Numbered from the stretch's first letter, positions 24,380-33,196 are shown. The stretch: 42,205 nt of DNA from an uncultured beta proteobacterium (GCA_903959855.1 CAJBYR010000066.1:1-42205), one strand, 5' to 3'. The notes: generated by a model from the letters alone, not told the origin. A program made the numbers and translations.

Positions 24380-24841
24380 CTATTGCCGAAACTCGACATC
24401 GTCGCCGGCCTGAACCGCAGCCGGCGCCGGCATCAGCAGGGCGGCGTGACCATGCTCGGCATGGTGGCGCAACACGTCATCGACGAAGCGGCGCAGGAAG
24501 CCGTCGGTCTGCGCCGAATGGAAGCGGTCGATCTCGACCCCGTGGCTGTAGGCGATGACGGTGGGAAAGCCGCGCACCTTGTGCCGCCCGGCGATGCGCA
24601 TGTTCTCGTCGGCATCAACGTTGGCGAGCAGGAACTTGCCGCCACGGGCCTCGGCCAGCGCGTGCAGGCGCGGGCCAAGCACGCGGCAGGGGCCGCACCA
24701 TTCGGCACCGATATCCACCAGCACCGGCCGCGCATGCGAGGCCGCGACCACCGCGGCTTCGAAATCGTCCTCGGTGACGTCGATGATGGCGGGGGTTTCG
24801 AGCGGCGCTCGTTCCTGATGGCCGGCGGGTTTCTCTGACAT
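24380..24841 (-). CDS. Thioredoxin-domain protein
   Basis: A 153-residue thioredoxin-fold protein with the active-site motif WCGPC at 48-52 in PVLVDIGAEWCGPCRVLGP, the cis-proline in GFPTVIAYSHG and the family ending. A 20-residue N-terminal extension and a 30-residue C-terminal tail (HAALLMPAPAAVQAGDDVEF) exceed a standard thioredoxin of about 108 residues. No signal peptide, so cytoplasmic. It probably reduces disulfides in partner proteins and resembles the thioredoxin 2 or CnoX-like group more than housekeeping TrxA. It is divergent from the UPF0149 gene. Confidence 0.88.
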   Translation of the reverse strand: MSEKPAGHQERAPLETPAIIDVTEDDFEAAVVAASHARPVLVDIGAEWCGPCRVLGPRLHALAEARGGKFLLANVDADENMRIAGRHKVRGFPTVIAYSHGVEIDRFHSAQTDGFLRRFVDDVLRHHAEHGHAALLMPAPAAVQAGDDVEFRQ

Positions 24842-24932
24842 GCGATGGGTGTCCTAGCGTCAGCGGTCAATTGTACCCGGCGGAAAAGCCGGCCCGTTTG
24901 CCTGCGACAATGGCGTCCAATGACTATTGCCG

Positions 24933-25664
24933 ATGAAGCCGGTTGCCGGCTCCGATCAACCGACGAAAGACGCCATGGATCCCGACCTGCCGCTGGATGA
25001 CGACGAACTCGACGAACTCGATGAGTTTCTGCGCTCCGCCGCGGTCGGCGAGGACGCGATGGACGTGTCCATGCTCGATGGCTTCCTCACGGCGCTGGCC
25101 GTGGGGCCGAACAACCTTGCTCCCTCGTTGTGGCTGCCCGAGATCTGGGGCCAGGGCGTCACCTGGCCCTCGGACAAGATTGCCGAGCGCATGCGCGCGC
25201 TGGTGCTGCGCCATGCTAATTGCCTGCTGTTGTTCCTGCGCGAGGAGCCCGAGGCCTTCGAACCCCTGCTCCTGGAACGCGATGACGAGAACCAAAAAGT
25301 GATCCCGGTCATCGAGGGCTGGTGCATCGGCTTCGTGCGTGGCATGGCGCTCGACGAGGCGAGCTGGAAACCCCTGCTGGAGGATGACGAGAACGGCGTG
25401 CTGCTCGACGTCATCCTGCTGCATGGCACTGAACACGGCATGCAGCAGCGGGAAAACGACCCGACTCTCGACGATGAAATCGACATCCACGCCGCAGCGC
25501 TGGCGGGTTGCGTCGCCGGGTTGATGGCCTACTGGCTGCCGCAACGCAAGCGCGCTTCGACGCTGCGTCGCGAGGCGCCAAAGGTGGGGCGCAACGACGA
25601 TTGCCCCTGCGGCAGCGGCAAGAAGTTCAAGAAGTGCTGCGGCGCCGAAGGCCGCTTGCACTGA
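24933..25664 (+). CDS. UPF0149/YecA-family protein with C-terminal SEC-C zinc motif
   Basis: A 243-residue protein of the UPF0149 (YgfB/YecA) family. The N-terminal [13 protein letters not shown] and [14 protein letters not shown] blocks and the central WCIGFVRGM motif are characteristic. The C-terminus ends in a SEC-C metal-binding motif, [19 protein letters not shown], as at the tail of SecA, where it binds zinc and SecB or ribosomes. The family has no settled role. ATG 24933 is used; ATG 24975 (MDPDLPLDD) is a real alternative since conservation starts there. It is convergent with pepN, whose stop directly abuts. Confidence 0.88.
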   Translation: MKPVAGSDQPTKDAMDPDLPLDDDELDELDEFLRSAAVGEDAMDVSMLDGFLTALAVGPNNLAPSLWLPEIWGQGVTWPSDKIAERMRALVLRHANCLLLFLREEPEAFEPLLLERDDENQKVIPVIEGWCIGFVRGMALDEASWKPLLEDDENGVLLDVILLHGTEHGMQQRENDPTLDDEIDIHAAALAGCVAGLMAYWLPQRKRASTLRREAPKVGRNDDCPCGSGKKFKKCCGAEGRLH

Positions 25665-28319
25665 TTACTTCAGCGCGTTGCCGACCACCTCCGCAAGATC
25701 CTTGGCCAGGTCCGGGCAGGCCTGGATGCGTTCCAGCGCAGCGCGGGCGTGGCCCTGGCGCACGGTGTCGAACTTGCGCCAGCGGTCGAAGCAGCGCGCG
25801 ATGCGCGATGCCACCTGCGGGTTCATCGCCTGCAGCTCGATGATGACGTCGGCGGCGAGCTGGTAGCCGCTGCCGTCCAGGGCATGGAAGTGGCGCGGGT
25901 TGGCGCCGCAGAAGGCGCGCACCAGGGCGTAGACCTTGTTCGGGTTTTTCAGGTCGAAGGCCGGATGCTGCATCAGCGCCCGCACCCGCGCACCGGTGCC
26001 CGGCAGGCGCGAGGTGGATTGCACCGCGAGCCACTTGTCGACCACCAGCGCCTCGTCTTTCCATTTGGCATGGAAGGCGGCAAGCGCCGTTTCGCGCTCG
26101 GGCAGGTCCTGGTTGGCCAGAATGCCGAGCGCGGCGATCACGTCGGTCATGTTGCCGCCCTCGTGCAACTGGGCCAGCAAGCGCGGCAGCACGGCGGCGG
26201 CATCGGCGTCGGCGAGATAGGCAAGGCAGGCATTGCGCAGGGCGCGGCGGCCGACCTGGGCGCCGTCGGGCGCATAGGGCTCGCTTGGCGCCAGTGCCTG
26301 CCAGGTGGATTCAAAGGTGGCGCGCAACCTGCCGGCGAGGTGGCGGCGCAAATTCAGGCGCGCGAGGTGGATGGCCTCGGGGTCGATGACGCCGCCGGCG
26401 CCGACAACTTCCTCTGCCAGCACCTGTTCGGCGGGCAGGGCCAGCGCCTCGGCGGCGAACGCGGGGTCTTGCTTGCCGTCGGCGAGCACACGGGCGAAAG
26501 CATTGACCAGGCTTTGCGGGATCCAGGTGTCGCCATGGCCGCCCATGGTTGACTGTGCGATGCCTGCCAGCAGCACGCGGGTGGCGAGGCGCTGCCCGGC
26601 CTCCCAGCGGTTGAAGGGATCGGAGTCGTGCGCCATGAGATGGGCCAGCTCGGCGTCGGTCTGTGCGAAATCGAGGTTCACGGGCGCGGAGAAGCCGCGC
26701 AGGATGGACGCCACGGGCACTTGCGGGATGCCCTCGAAGACAAAACTCTGGCTCGCTTGCGTGAGCGACAGGACGCGCGTGGGGAAGACATCGCTGCCGT
26801 CGGGCAGCACCAGGCCGACGGCAACGGGGATATGCAACGGCCCCGTATCGGCGGCGATGCCGGCTTCGGCCAGGCGTGCCTCGTAAGCGGTTGGCGCGAG
26901 CGATTGCGTCAGCATCAGCGTGTAGCGTTTGGCGGCCGCGTCATACTCACCCTCGGCCTTCAAGCGCGGCGTGCCGGCGCGGGCGTACCAATGGCGGAAT
27001 TGGGTCAGATCGACGCCCGATGCGCTTTGCATGGCGGCGACGAAATCCTCGCAGGTGACGGCCTGACCGTCGTGGCGGGCGAAGTACAGATCCATGCCCT
27101 TGCGGAAGCTGTCGCGGCCGATCAGGGTCTCGATCATGCGGATGACCTGGGCGCCTTTTTCGTACACCGTGGCGGTGTAGAAATTGTTGATCTCGGCATA
27201 GGAGGCGGGGCGGATCGGGTGCGCCATCGGGCCAGCGTCTTCGGGGAACTGGGCGACGCGCAGGGTGCGTACTTCCTGGATGCGCGTTACGGCACGCGAG
27301 TGCAGATCTTCGCCGAACTCCTGGTCGCGATAGACGGTAAGGCCTTCCTTCAGCGAGAGCTGGAACCAGTCGCGGCAGGTGACGCGGTTGCCGGTCCAGT
27401 TGTGGAAGTACTCGTGGGCGACGACGCGGTCGATGCCCTGGTAGTCGGTGTCGGTGGCGGTGTCGGGGCGGGCCAGCACGTACTTGGTGTTGAAGATGTT
27501 GAGGCCCTTGTTCTCCATCGCCCCCATGTTGAAGTCGCCCACCGCGACGATCATGTAGTGGTCGAGATCCATCTCCAGGCCGAATCTTTCTTCGTCCCAT
27601 TTCATCGACTTCTTCAGGGCCGTCATGGCGTGGTCGCACTGGTCGAGCTTGCCCGGTTCGACGTACACGGCGCAGCGCACGCGGCGCCCCGAGGCGGTGA
27701 CGAAGTGGTCCTCGAGCATGTCGAGCTTTGCGGCGACGAGGGCGAAGAGGTAGCAGGGCTTGGCGAAGGGGTCTTCCCACTTCGCCCAGTGGCGTCCGTT
27801 CGGTGAATCGCCCGTGGCAACCGGGTTGCCGTTGGAGAGCAGTTGCGGAAAGCGCGCCTGGTCGGCCTCGATGGTGCAGCTGTAGCGCGCCATGACGTCG
27901 GGCCGATCGGGAAAGAAGCTGATGCGGCGGAAGCCCTGGGCCTCGCATTGGGTGAAGTAGCCGTCCTTGGATTTGTACAGCCCCGAAAGCTGGGTGTTTT
28001 TCTCGGGTTCGATGCGCACCAGGGTTTCCAGGGTGAAGGCATCGGGCAGGGGGCCGTGCACGGTCAGGTTTTCGTCGCCGACGGTGCAGCGCGAGGGCGC
28101 AATCGCCGTACCGTCAGCACCGACTTCCAATAGCGTCAGCTCTTCGCCATCCAGCACCATGTCCTGCTGCGGGTTCGTCGGGTTGCGCCGGCAGGCGAGC
28201 CGAGCGCGTACCAGCGTGTGGTCGTCGTGGATCGCGACATGAAGATCGACGGCGTCGATCAGCCACGCCGGCGGCGTGTAGTCCTTGAGGTAGATGGCTT
28301 TGGGGGTTTCGGTACGCAT
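25665..28319 (-). CDS. pepN: Aminopeptidase N
   Basis: An 884-residue M1 family metallopeptidase, cytoplasmic, removing N-terminal residues from peptides. The exopeptidase motif GAMEN is at 266-270 and the zinc site HEYFH at 302-306 with the third ligand Glu325 in LSLKEGLT. The catalytic tyrosine is in the IDNFYT-like stretch near 385 (EINNFYTATVYEKGAQVIRM). The C-terminal alpha-solenoid typical of gammaproteobacterial-type PepN follows. Length is near the 870 of E. coli PepN. The start ATG 28319 begins MRTETPKAIYLKDY, the usual N-terminus. It stands alone, convergent with the UPF0149 gene. Confidence 0.96.
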   Translation of the reverse strand: MRTETPKAIYLKDYTPPAWLIDAVDLHVAIHDDHTLVRARLACRRNPTNPQQDMVLDGEELTLLEVGADGTAIAPSRCTVGDENLTVHGPLPDAFTLETLVRIEPEKNTQLSGLYKSKDGYFTQCEAQGFRRISFFPDRPDVMARYSCTIEADQARFPQLLSNGNPVATGDSPNGRHWAKWEDPFAKPCYLFALVAAKLDMLEDHFVTASGRRVRCAVYVEPGKLDQCDHAMTALKKSMKWDEERFGLEMDLDHYMIVAVGDFNMGAMENKGLNIFNTKYVLARPDTATDTDYQGIDRVVAHEYFHNWTGNRVTCRDWFQLSLKEGLTVYRDQEFGEDLHSRAVTRIQEVRTLRVAQFPEDAGPMAHPIRPASYAEINNFYTATVYEKGAQVIRMIETLIGRDSFRKGMDLYFARHDGQAVTCEDFVAAMQSASGVDLTQFRHWYARAGTPRLKAEGEYDAAAKRYTLMLTQSLAPTAYEARLAEAGIAADTGPLHIPVAVGLVLPDGSDVFPTRVLSLTQASQSFVFEGIPQVPVASILRGFSAPVNLDFAQTDAELAHLMAHDSDPFNRWEAGQRLATRVLLAGIAQSTMGGHGDTWIPQSLVNAFARVLADGKQDPAFAAEALALPAEQVLAEEVVGAGGVIDPEAIHLARLNLRRHLAGRLRATFESTWQALAPSEPYAPDGAQVGRRALRNACLAYLADADAAAVLPRLLAQLHEGGNMTDVIAALGILANQDLPERETALAAFHAKWKDEALVVDKWLAVQSTSRLPGTGARVRALMQHPAFDLKNPNKVYALVRAFCGANPRHFHALDGSGYQLAADVIIELQAMNPQVASRIARCFDRWRKFDTVRQGHARAALERIQACPDLAKDLAEVVGNALK

Positions 28320-28425
28320 GGGAATTTCCGGCGGAATGAAACCGTCGCCGGCAAGGCGGCGACGTGGGTTGCAAAGTGCGCCAGCGTACCAGAGCCGGCG
28401 GCCGATTACGGCCGCCGGCCAGGAC

Positions 28426-28935
28426 TCAGGCGGCGCGCCGGACGGCGCGCGCTATCGGCGCCACCCGCCCTGGATGGGTGTGGCACAGGCCGTCCTCGAT
28501 CCGCAGGCGCCAGGCGTCGAGCGCGTTCCAGAACAGGAGTGCTTCGCCTTCGGCCAGATGGCCGTCGCTACGGATCACGTCGAAGATCAGGCGCACCAGC
28601 TTCTGGCGTTCTCCTGTCTCATTAATCTCGTCGAACACGGTTTCCAGCAGCGCCTGCGACATCAGGTAGTTGCCCGCACCCTCCGGCAACCCGGTGGCGT
28701 CCGAACAGAAATCGTAGAGCACCTGGAAGAAGTCTTCACCGGTTATGCCCAACTCCGCGAAGACGCCGCGCCGTGCCAGGCTGCTCAATTCGAGCGCGTC
28801 GACTCGGCCGTCGGCGAACAGCGCCAGGACCACCAGGCGCGCCTTGGCGCGCGGGCTGTCGACCGGGTACATCCTTAGCGGACGTCCCGCGTACTTGATC
28901 GGGGGAAAGGTTTCCCTGGCTTGCATGGTCATCAT
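28426..28935 (-). CDS. TerB-like domain protein
   Basis: A 169-residue all-helical acidic protein resembling the TerB (tellurite-resistance) domain. The pattern ARLVVLALFADGRVDALELSSL and LVRLIFDVIRSDGHLAEGEALLFWNALDAW shows two repeats of a D-G-x-hydrophobic-E motif, seen in TerB-like proteins and possibly metal binding. ATG 28935 is preceded by GAGGAG at a good spacing. It follows the 66-residue gene by 13 bases, so the two form an operon divergent from the NhaR-like regulator. TerB itself acts in a membrane-linked stress complex; for this relative the role is unknown. Confidence 0.7.
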   Translation of the reverse strand: MMTMQARETFPPIKYAGRPLRMYPVDSPRAKARLVVLALFADGRVDALELSSLARRGVFAELGITGEDFFQVLYDFCSDATGLPEGAGNYLMSQALLETVFDEINETGERQKLVRLIFDVIRSDGHLAEGEALLFWNALDAWRLRIEDGLCHTHPGRVAPIARAVRRAA

Positions 28936-28948
28936 GATGTTCTTCTCC

Positions 28949-29149
28949 TCAAGCGGCCAGACGCTGCGGTACGCAGGTCGCCGCGGCCAAAGTGATCGGG
29001 TGCCGGGCTCGCATGGGCCGGGCTTTCATCAGCCGGCTTTGCGCACAGGCGATCGCCATGATTTCCGGAACGCGCTCCTGCCGCGCCACGCGCGCCACGG
29101 TCGCCGGATCTACATCGCAAAGTGCCCTGCAGTCGTTGAGAGTGATCAT
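28949..29149 (-). CDS. Small hypothetical protein, 66 residues
   Basis: The gene starts at ATG 29149 with an AAGGAGA ribosome site seven bases upstream, which makes the start firm. The product, MITLNDCRALCDVDPATVARVARQERVPEIMA, then basic residues and LAAATCVPQRLAA, has a helix-turn-helix-like or adapter appearance and two or three cysteines but no recognised domain. It is the first gene of an operon with the TerB-like gene. Its promoter region (29150-29276) is shared with the divergent NhaR-type regulator, which may therefore control it. Confidence 0.65.
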   Translation of the reverse strand: MITLNDCRALCDVDPATVARVARQERVPEIMAIACAQSRLMKARPMRARHPITLAAATCVPQRLAA

Positions 29150-29276
29150 GTGCTGTCTCCTTGGTGGTTGATTCTGCGCAGCGATATTGCTGCGTATGGA
29201 GCGCACTTTACGGAGGATAGTTATCCTAATAAATAGATCTTTCTAGATACAATACTCCCAATTATTGGAACATTCG

Positions 29277-30179
29277 ATGACCCCGGACGATCTCAATTTC
29301 CGTCACCTGCTTTACTTCTGGGCGGTCGCCAAGGAAGGCAGCATCACCCGTGCGGCGGAGCGGCTGAACCTCTCGGTGCAGACCATCAGCACCCAGCTCG
29401 GCGTGCTCGAGCGGCAGTTGGGGCAGGCCCTGTTCGCGCCGCAGGGTCGTTCGCTGGTGCTGACCGAAGCCGGGCGCGCCGCGCTGGACTATGCCGAACA
29501 GATCTTTCTGCTCGGCGAGCGGCTCCGCCACGCTGTGGCCGATCAGGCGTCAGGACGCCGCCGCTTTGCCGTGGGACTCAGCGAGGCGGTACCCAAGCTG
29601 GTTGCCTTCCGCCTGCTTCAGCCGGTGCTGGAGGCACCGCTGTCGATGCGCCTCGAATGCATCGAAGGCAATGTCGACTTCCTGCTGGCCGAACTGGCGC
29701 TGAACCGGCTCGACCTGGTCCTGACGGATCGCTCGGCGCCGACCGACGCCCATCTGAAGCTCCAGTCCAGACTGCTTGGCACGGTCGGCATCGATCTGTA
29801 CGCCGCCGAGGGGCTGCACGGACGTTATGCGGCAAACTTTCCACGGCAATTGAACGGCGCGCCAGTCCTGCTGCCGGTGCGCAGCAATCCGCTGCGTGGC
29901 GCCATCGATGCCTGGTTCGCGCGGCACAATCTGAAACCGGAAATCGTCGGCGAGTTTTCCGACAGCGCCCTGCTCAAGACCTTCGGCCGCGCCGGACTCG
30001 GCCTGTTTCCGGCGCCGTCGGCAATGCATGCCGACATCCTGGCGCAGTTCGACGCCCGCTCGCTCGGCGCGCTTTCCGATGTCCGCGAGAGCTGGTATGC
30101 AATTGTCACGCAGCGGCGGATCCAGCATCCCGCCGTCGAGGCGATACAGGCTGGCGGGATCGCATCGCTGCTGGAGTGA
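29277..30179 (+). CDS. nhaR: LysR-type regulator, NhaR-like
   Basis: A 300-residue LysR-family regulator closest in pattern to NhaR. The N-terminal helix-turn-helix is LNFRHLLYFWAVAKEGSITRAAERLN followed by TISTQLGVLERQLG; the effector domain has LNRLDLVLTDRSAP, EIVGEFSDSALLKTFG and RIQHPAVEAI, all strongly matching NhaR. E. coli NhaR activates the Na+/H+ antiporter gene nhaA in response to sodium. No antiporter gene is near, so its targets are probably elsewhere, or the divergent TerB-like operon. ATG 29277 is used; a TTG at 29265 is also in frame. Confidence 0.85.
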   Translation: MTPDDLNFRHLLYFWAVAKEGSITRAAERLNLSVQTISTQLGVLERQLGQALFAPQGRSLVLTEAGRAALDYAEQIFLLGERLRHAVADQASGRRRFAVGLSEAVPKLVAFRLLQPVLEAPLSMRLECIEGNVDFLLAELALNRLDLVLTDRSAPTDAHLKLQSRLLGTVGIDLYAAEGLHGRYAANFPRQLNGAPVLLPVRSNPLRGAIDAWFARHNLKPEIVGEFSDSALLKTFGRAGLGLFPAPSAMHADILAQFDARSLGALSDVRESWYAIVTQRRIQHPAVEAIQAGGIASLLE

Positions 30180-30188
30180 AGCAGGAAA

Positions 30189-30578
30189 TCACGGCAGCGC
30201 CAGCTTGAGCAGGCGGCTCAGTTCGACACCGAGCACGATGAACCAAACGAAGATCGCGATGCCGACGCCGGCGGCGGCGATGTCCTTGATGACCTTGATC
30301 TTCTCGTTGTGGCGCGTCTCGACGAAGTCGCACAGGGCCTCGATCGCGCTGTTGAAGATTTCGGCAACCAGCACGAATGCTGTCACGACCAGGATCAGCA
30401 GGAAATCCACCCAGGCGCGCGCGCCGAAGGCGATCGCCAGCACCACCACCGACAGGATCAGCTTGTAGGTCACCGACCAGTCGTAGAGCACGGCGTAGCG
30501 CAAGCCGGAAATGACGGTGCGGATCTTGCGCAACGGGTGATAGCCGGCTTCGCCGGTGCCGAGGAACTTGTGTCTCAT
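30189..30578 (-). CDS. dgkA: Diacylglycerol kinase
   Basis: A 129-residue membrane kinase that phosphorylates diacylglycerol to phosphatidic acid, recycling lipid left by membrane-derived oligosaccharide or LPS modification. Three membrane helices and the family motif AEIFNSAIEALCDFVETRHNEKIKVIKDIAAAGV are present. Length is close to the 122 of E. coli DgkA. The start is ATG 30578 with AGGAG upstream; the frame remains open well beyond this but those residues are not part of the family. It overlaps the PAP2 gene by four bases and is the last gene of the riboswitch-led operon. Confidence 0.93.
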   Translation of the reverse strand: MRHKFLGTGEAGYHPLRKIRTVISGLRYAVLYDWSVTYKLILSVVVLAIAFGARAWVDFLLILVVTAFVLVAEIFNSAIEALCDFVETRHNEKIKVIKDIAAAGVGIAIFVWFIVLGVELSRLLKLALP

Positions 30579-31108
30579 GGTTTGTTCTCCTGCCATGCCG
30601 GCAGGCGGCGCAGCAGCACGACCCAGAGGGTCGCCAGCAGCGCGCCGGCGAAGACATCGCTCGGAAAGTGGACTTGCAGATAGAGCCGCGAGGCAATCAC
30701 CATGGTCACGGCGGTTATCAGGACGGCAATTTCGACCCTGCCCGGCTCCGCTCCCGGCCGCAGCAGCCAGGCCAGTGCAAAAGCGGTGATCTGCACGGCA
30801 TGGCCACTGGGAAAGCTCCAGTCCTCGGGCATGGTGATCAGCGGCGGAAACAGGTCGGGCCGCGGCCGCGCGACGATCAGTTTGGCCAGGTGCCCGAGCG
30901 CCGAGCCGCCGATCAGTGCCAGCGCGACAAAGGGCGCGCTCTTTTCGCTGCGCCGCAACCACCAGACCAGCAGCGCCAACGGCAGCAGCACCGCCAGCGA
31001 TCCGAGCCAGGTGACGACGACGAATACGCTGTCGAGCCACGGCGCCCGCGCCGCATGGGCGAGCGCGAGTCCGGCCTGATCCCATGCCGGCAGTTGCGTC
31101 GGGGCCAT
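30575..31108 (-). CDS. PAP2-family membrane phosphatase
   Basis: A 177-residue membrane phosphatase of the PAP2 superfamily. All three catalytic motifs are present: KLIVARPRP (C1), PSGH with its neighbouring WSF (C2) and SRLYLQVHFPSDV (C3). Substrates in the family are phosphatidic acid, undecaprenyl pyrophosphate or phosphatidylglycerol phosphate. Being coupled to dgkA by a four-base overlap, a role in lipid phosphate turnover or undecaprenyl recycling is likely. ATG 31108 has GGAGG upstream. The upstream neighbour, the channel gene, ends three bases before it. Confidence 0.92.
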   Translation of the reverse strand: MAPTQLPAWDQAGLALAHAARAPWLDSVFVVVTWLGSLAVLLPLALLVWWLRRSEKSAPFVALALIGGSALGHLAKLIVARPRPDLFPPLITMPEDWSFPSGHAVQITAFALAWLLRPGAEPGRVEIAVLITAVTMVIASRLYLQVHFPSDVFAGALLATLWVVLLRRLPAWQENKP

Positions 31109-31111
31109 GGT

Positions 31112-31939
31112 TCACCGCCTCCGTGTCGCGTAGGGTGCGGGCTTGCGCACGTCGCCGAGCTGGCTGCGCAAGGCGGCGATCTCGGCGCCCAGGCGGGCAA
31201 TTTCCGTCGCGGTCGGATCGGTGCGGTCCGCAGCGCCTTCCTGATTGATCGCATTCACGATTACCGCGATGAACAGGTTGAGCAAGGTGAATGTGGATGC
31301 CAGGATGAAGATCAGGAAGAAGATCCAGGACAGGGGATAGATCGCCATCACCGGACGCACCACTTCCATCGCCCAGCCTTCGAGGGTCATCACCTGAAAT
31401 AGCGTGAAGGCGCTTTTGCCAAGGTCGCCGAACAGCGCCGGAAAGTCGGCGGCGAACAACTTCGTGGCGATCACGGCGGCGACATAAAAGATGATGCAGA
31501 TGATGCCCATCACCGACGTCAGACCGGGCAAGGCCGAGAGCAGGCCGCCGACCACGCGCTTCATGCTCGGCACCAGCGTGATCAGGCGCAACACGCGCAG
31601 GATGCGCAGCGCGCGCAGCACCGCCAGCGGACCGGAAGCGGGAACCAGCGCGATGGCCACCACGACGAAGTCGAAGACGTTCCACGGATCGCGGAAGTAG
31701 GCCAGTCGATTTACATAGAGGCGCAGCGCGATCTCGACCACGAAAACGCCGAGGATCGCGCGGTCCGCCGCGCTCAGCCAGCGGCCCCAGTCCGTCATCA
31801 GTGACGGGCTGGTTTCCAGGCCGAGGATAACGGCATTGATCAGGATCAGCGCGATCAGGCTGTTATGTACCGGCGCGGACTCGAGCCAGCGGTCCAGCCG
31901 CTGGCGCAAGCCTGCAGGAGCATGCACGGCGGTTTCCAT
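31112..31939 (-). CDS. Voltage-gated ion channel of the bacterial Nav/Cav type
   Basis: A 275-residue six-helix channel subunit. S4 carries regularly spaced arginines (R109, R112, R115, R118 in LRALRILRVLRLI). The pore helix and selectivity filter are FTLFQVMTLEGWAMEV with TLEGWA at 185-190; the classical sodium-selective filter reads TLESW. S6 is IFILASTFTLLNLFIAVIVNAI, followed by a short helical C-terminal tail as in NaChBac relatives that form tetramers. The glycine in place of serine at filter position four recalls calcium-selective bacterial channels. Start ATG 31939 has GAGGAG upstream and is nine bases after terC. Confidence 0.93.
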   Translation of the reverse strand: METAVHAPAGLRQRLDRWLESAPVHNSLIALILINAVILGLETSPSLMTDWGRWLSAADRAILGVFVVEIALRLYVNRLAYFRDPWNVFDFVVVAIALVPASGPLAVLRALRILRVLRLITLVPSMKRVVGGLLSALPGLTSVMGIICIIFYVAAVIATKLFAADFPALFGDLGKSAFTLFQVMTLEGWAMEVVRPVMAIYPLSWIFFLIFILASTFTLLNLFIAVIVNAINQEGAADRTDPTATEIARLGAEIAALRSQLGDVRKPAPYATRRR

Positions 31940-31948
31940 GTCAGCTCC

Positions 31949-32926
31949 TCACTCGCCGGTGCGGCCCGCGGTCGAGGCGCGTTCGAGCTTTTCCTTGCGC
32001 AGCGACATGCCGATCGAGATGCCGATGAAGGTGGCAACCACGGCCAGCGAGAAGCCAATGGGAATCTTGTAAAGGTCGATCAGCAGCATCTTGACGCCGA
32101 TGAATACCAGCACCGCCGCCAGGCCGTACTTCAGCAGCGAGAAGCGGTCGGCCATGTCGGCCAGCAGGAAGTACATCGCGCGCAGGCCGAGGATGGCGAA
32201 GACGTTGGAGGTCAGCACGATGAAGGGGTCCGCGGTGATGGCGAAGATCGCCGGGATCGAATCGACGGCGAAGATCAGGTCCGAGATCTCGACCAGGATC
32301 AGCGTCAGGAACAGGGGCGTGGCGTAGCGCACGCCGTCCTTCCAGACGAAGAATTTCTCGCCGTGCAGTTCGTCGCTGATCTTCATGTGACCGCGCAGCC
32401 AGCGGATCAGCGGGTTGTTCGCCATGTCGGGCTTTTCTTCGGCGAACCACCACATCTTGATGCCGGTGACCAGCAGGAAGGCGCCGAAGATGTAGAGCAT
32501 CCAGTGGAACTGGGTGATCAGCCAGGCGCCGGCGAAGATCATCACCGTACGCATGACGATGGCGCCGAGCACGCCGAGCACCAGCACGCGCTTCTGCAAT
32601 TCCAGCGGGATGCCGAAGAAGGAGAACAGCATCAGCCAGACGAAGACGTTGTCGATCGCCAGCGATTTCTCGATCAGGTAGCCGGTGACGAATTCCAGCG
32701 ACTTCTGGTTCGCCACTTCGCGCCCGACACTGCCGTCGAGGTGCCACCAGAGCGCCGCAGCGAAGAGGAAGGACACCGACACCCAGATCGCCGACCAGGT
32801 GGCGGCCTCCTTGAACGACACCTTGTGCTGCTTGCCGCCGCCGACCACGAACAGGTCGATCGCCAGCATCACCAGGACGATGGCGAGAAATCCCACCCAC
32901 ATCCACCACGTACCGATTGTTTCCAT
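31949..32926 (-). CDS. terC: TerC/Alx-family membrane protein
   Basis: A 325-residue membrane protein of the TerC/Alx family, thought to export manganese. Typical are ESK-like [17 protein letters not shown] near residues 88-104 and [21 protein letters not shown] near 211-231, both with the conserved acidic residues of the metal path, and [18 protein letters not shown]. Nine or so membrane helices. The ATG at 32926 has AAGGAGA seven bases upstream. It is the first gene after the yybP-ykoY riboswitch at 33051-33160, and alx/terC and mntP genes are the classical targets of that riboswitch. It leads the terC-channel-PAP2-dgkA operon. Confidence 0.95.
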   Translation of the reverse strand: METIGTWWMWVGFLAIVLVMLAIDLFVVGGGKQHKVSFKEAATWSAIWVSVSFLFAAALWWHLDGSVGREVANQKSLEFVTGYLIEKSLAIDNVFVWLMLFSFFGIPLELQKRVLVLGVLGAIVMRTVMIFAGAWLITQFHWMLYIFGAFLLVTGIKMWWFAEEKPDMANNPLIRWLRGHMKISDELHGEKFFVWKDGVRYATPLFLTLILVEISDLIFAVDSIPAIFAITADPFIVLTSNVFAILGLRAMYFLLADMADRFSLLKYGLAAVLVFIGVKMLLIDLYKIPIGFSLAVVATFIGISIGMSLRKEKLERASTAGRTGE

Positions 32927-32981
32927 TGCTTGATCTCCTTGCCAGACCCGGTTTGCCGTTCCTTCGCAGCCGACAGGCTAC

Positions 32982-33021
32982 AAAAAGAACGACCCTTTAT
33001 CCAGCGAGGACGAAGGGCCGT
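32982..33021 (-). terminator. Intrinsic terminator downstream of the riboswitch
   Basis: On the minus strand ACGGCCCTT pairs with AAGGGTCGT (one G-U wobble) around a 15-base loop and is followed by TCTTTTT. It lies between the riboswitch aptamer and the terC start and is the likely expression platform, read through when manganese is bound. Confidence 0.8.
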
Positions 33022-33050
33022 GTTTTTGACAAGGGAACCTCCGCCATCGC

Positions 33051-33160
33051 GGCAAAGGTCTTGCTCGCGGCAGGCTTGGGCCTGCCACCCGGACGCCGGG
33101 AGAACGATGTTCCGTTTCCGTATTGACGACGTCGCGGCGGAGAGCTACTCCCCCTTGGGA
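33051..33160 (-). promoter_or_regulatory. yybP-ykoY (manganese) riboswitch aptamer
   Basis: The minus-strand transcript begins with AAGGGGGAGTAGCTCT and holds the other conserved parts of the family: GTCGTCAATACGG, the GGCAGGCCCAAGCCTGCC hairpin and the diagnostic 3' stretch GCAAGACCTTTGCC. In this class the two conserved loops join in a dock that binds Mn2+. It starts right at the predicted transcription start, about 230 bases before terC. The aptamer limits are approximate. Confidence 0.93.
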
Positions 33161-33167
33161 CGAAGGA

Positions 33168-33196
33168 ACTATAGCTAACCCGATTAAAACAGTCAA
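33168..33196 (-). promoter_or_regulatory. Sigma70 promoter of the terC operon
   Basis: On the minus strand TTGACT (33191-33196) and TATAGT (33168-33173) are separated by exactly 17 bases. The start point would be near 33161, immediately before the riboswitch. Confidence 0.85.

Noticed and set aside
26628..27806. Long plus-strand open frame opposite pepN
   Set aside because: It is an antisense frame of pepN with no recognisable domain, whereas pepN has all catalytic motifs.
31865..33178. Long plus-strand open frame opposite terC and its leader
   Set aside because: It crosses the terC gene, the riboswitch and the terminator; its product is rich in H, D, Q and R as expected of an antisense frame.
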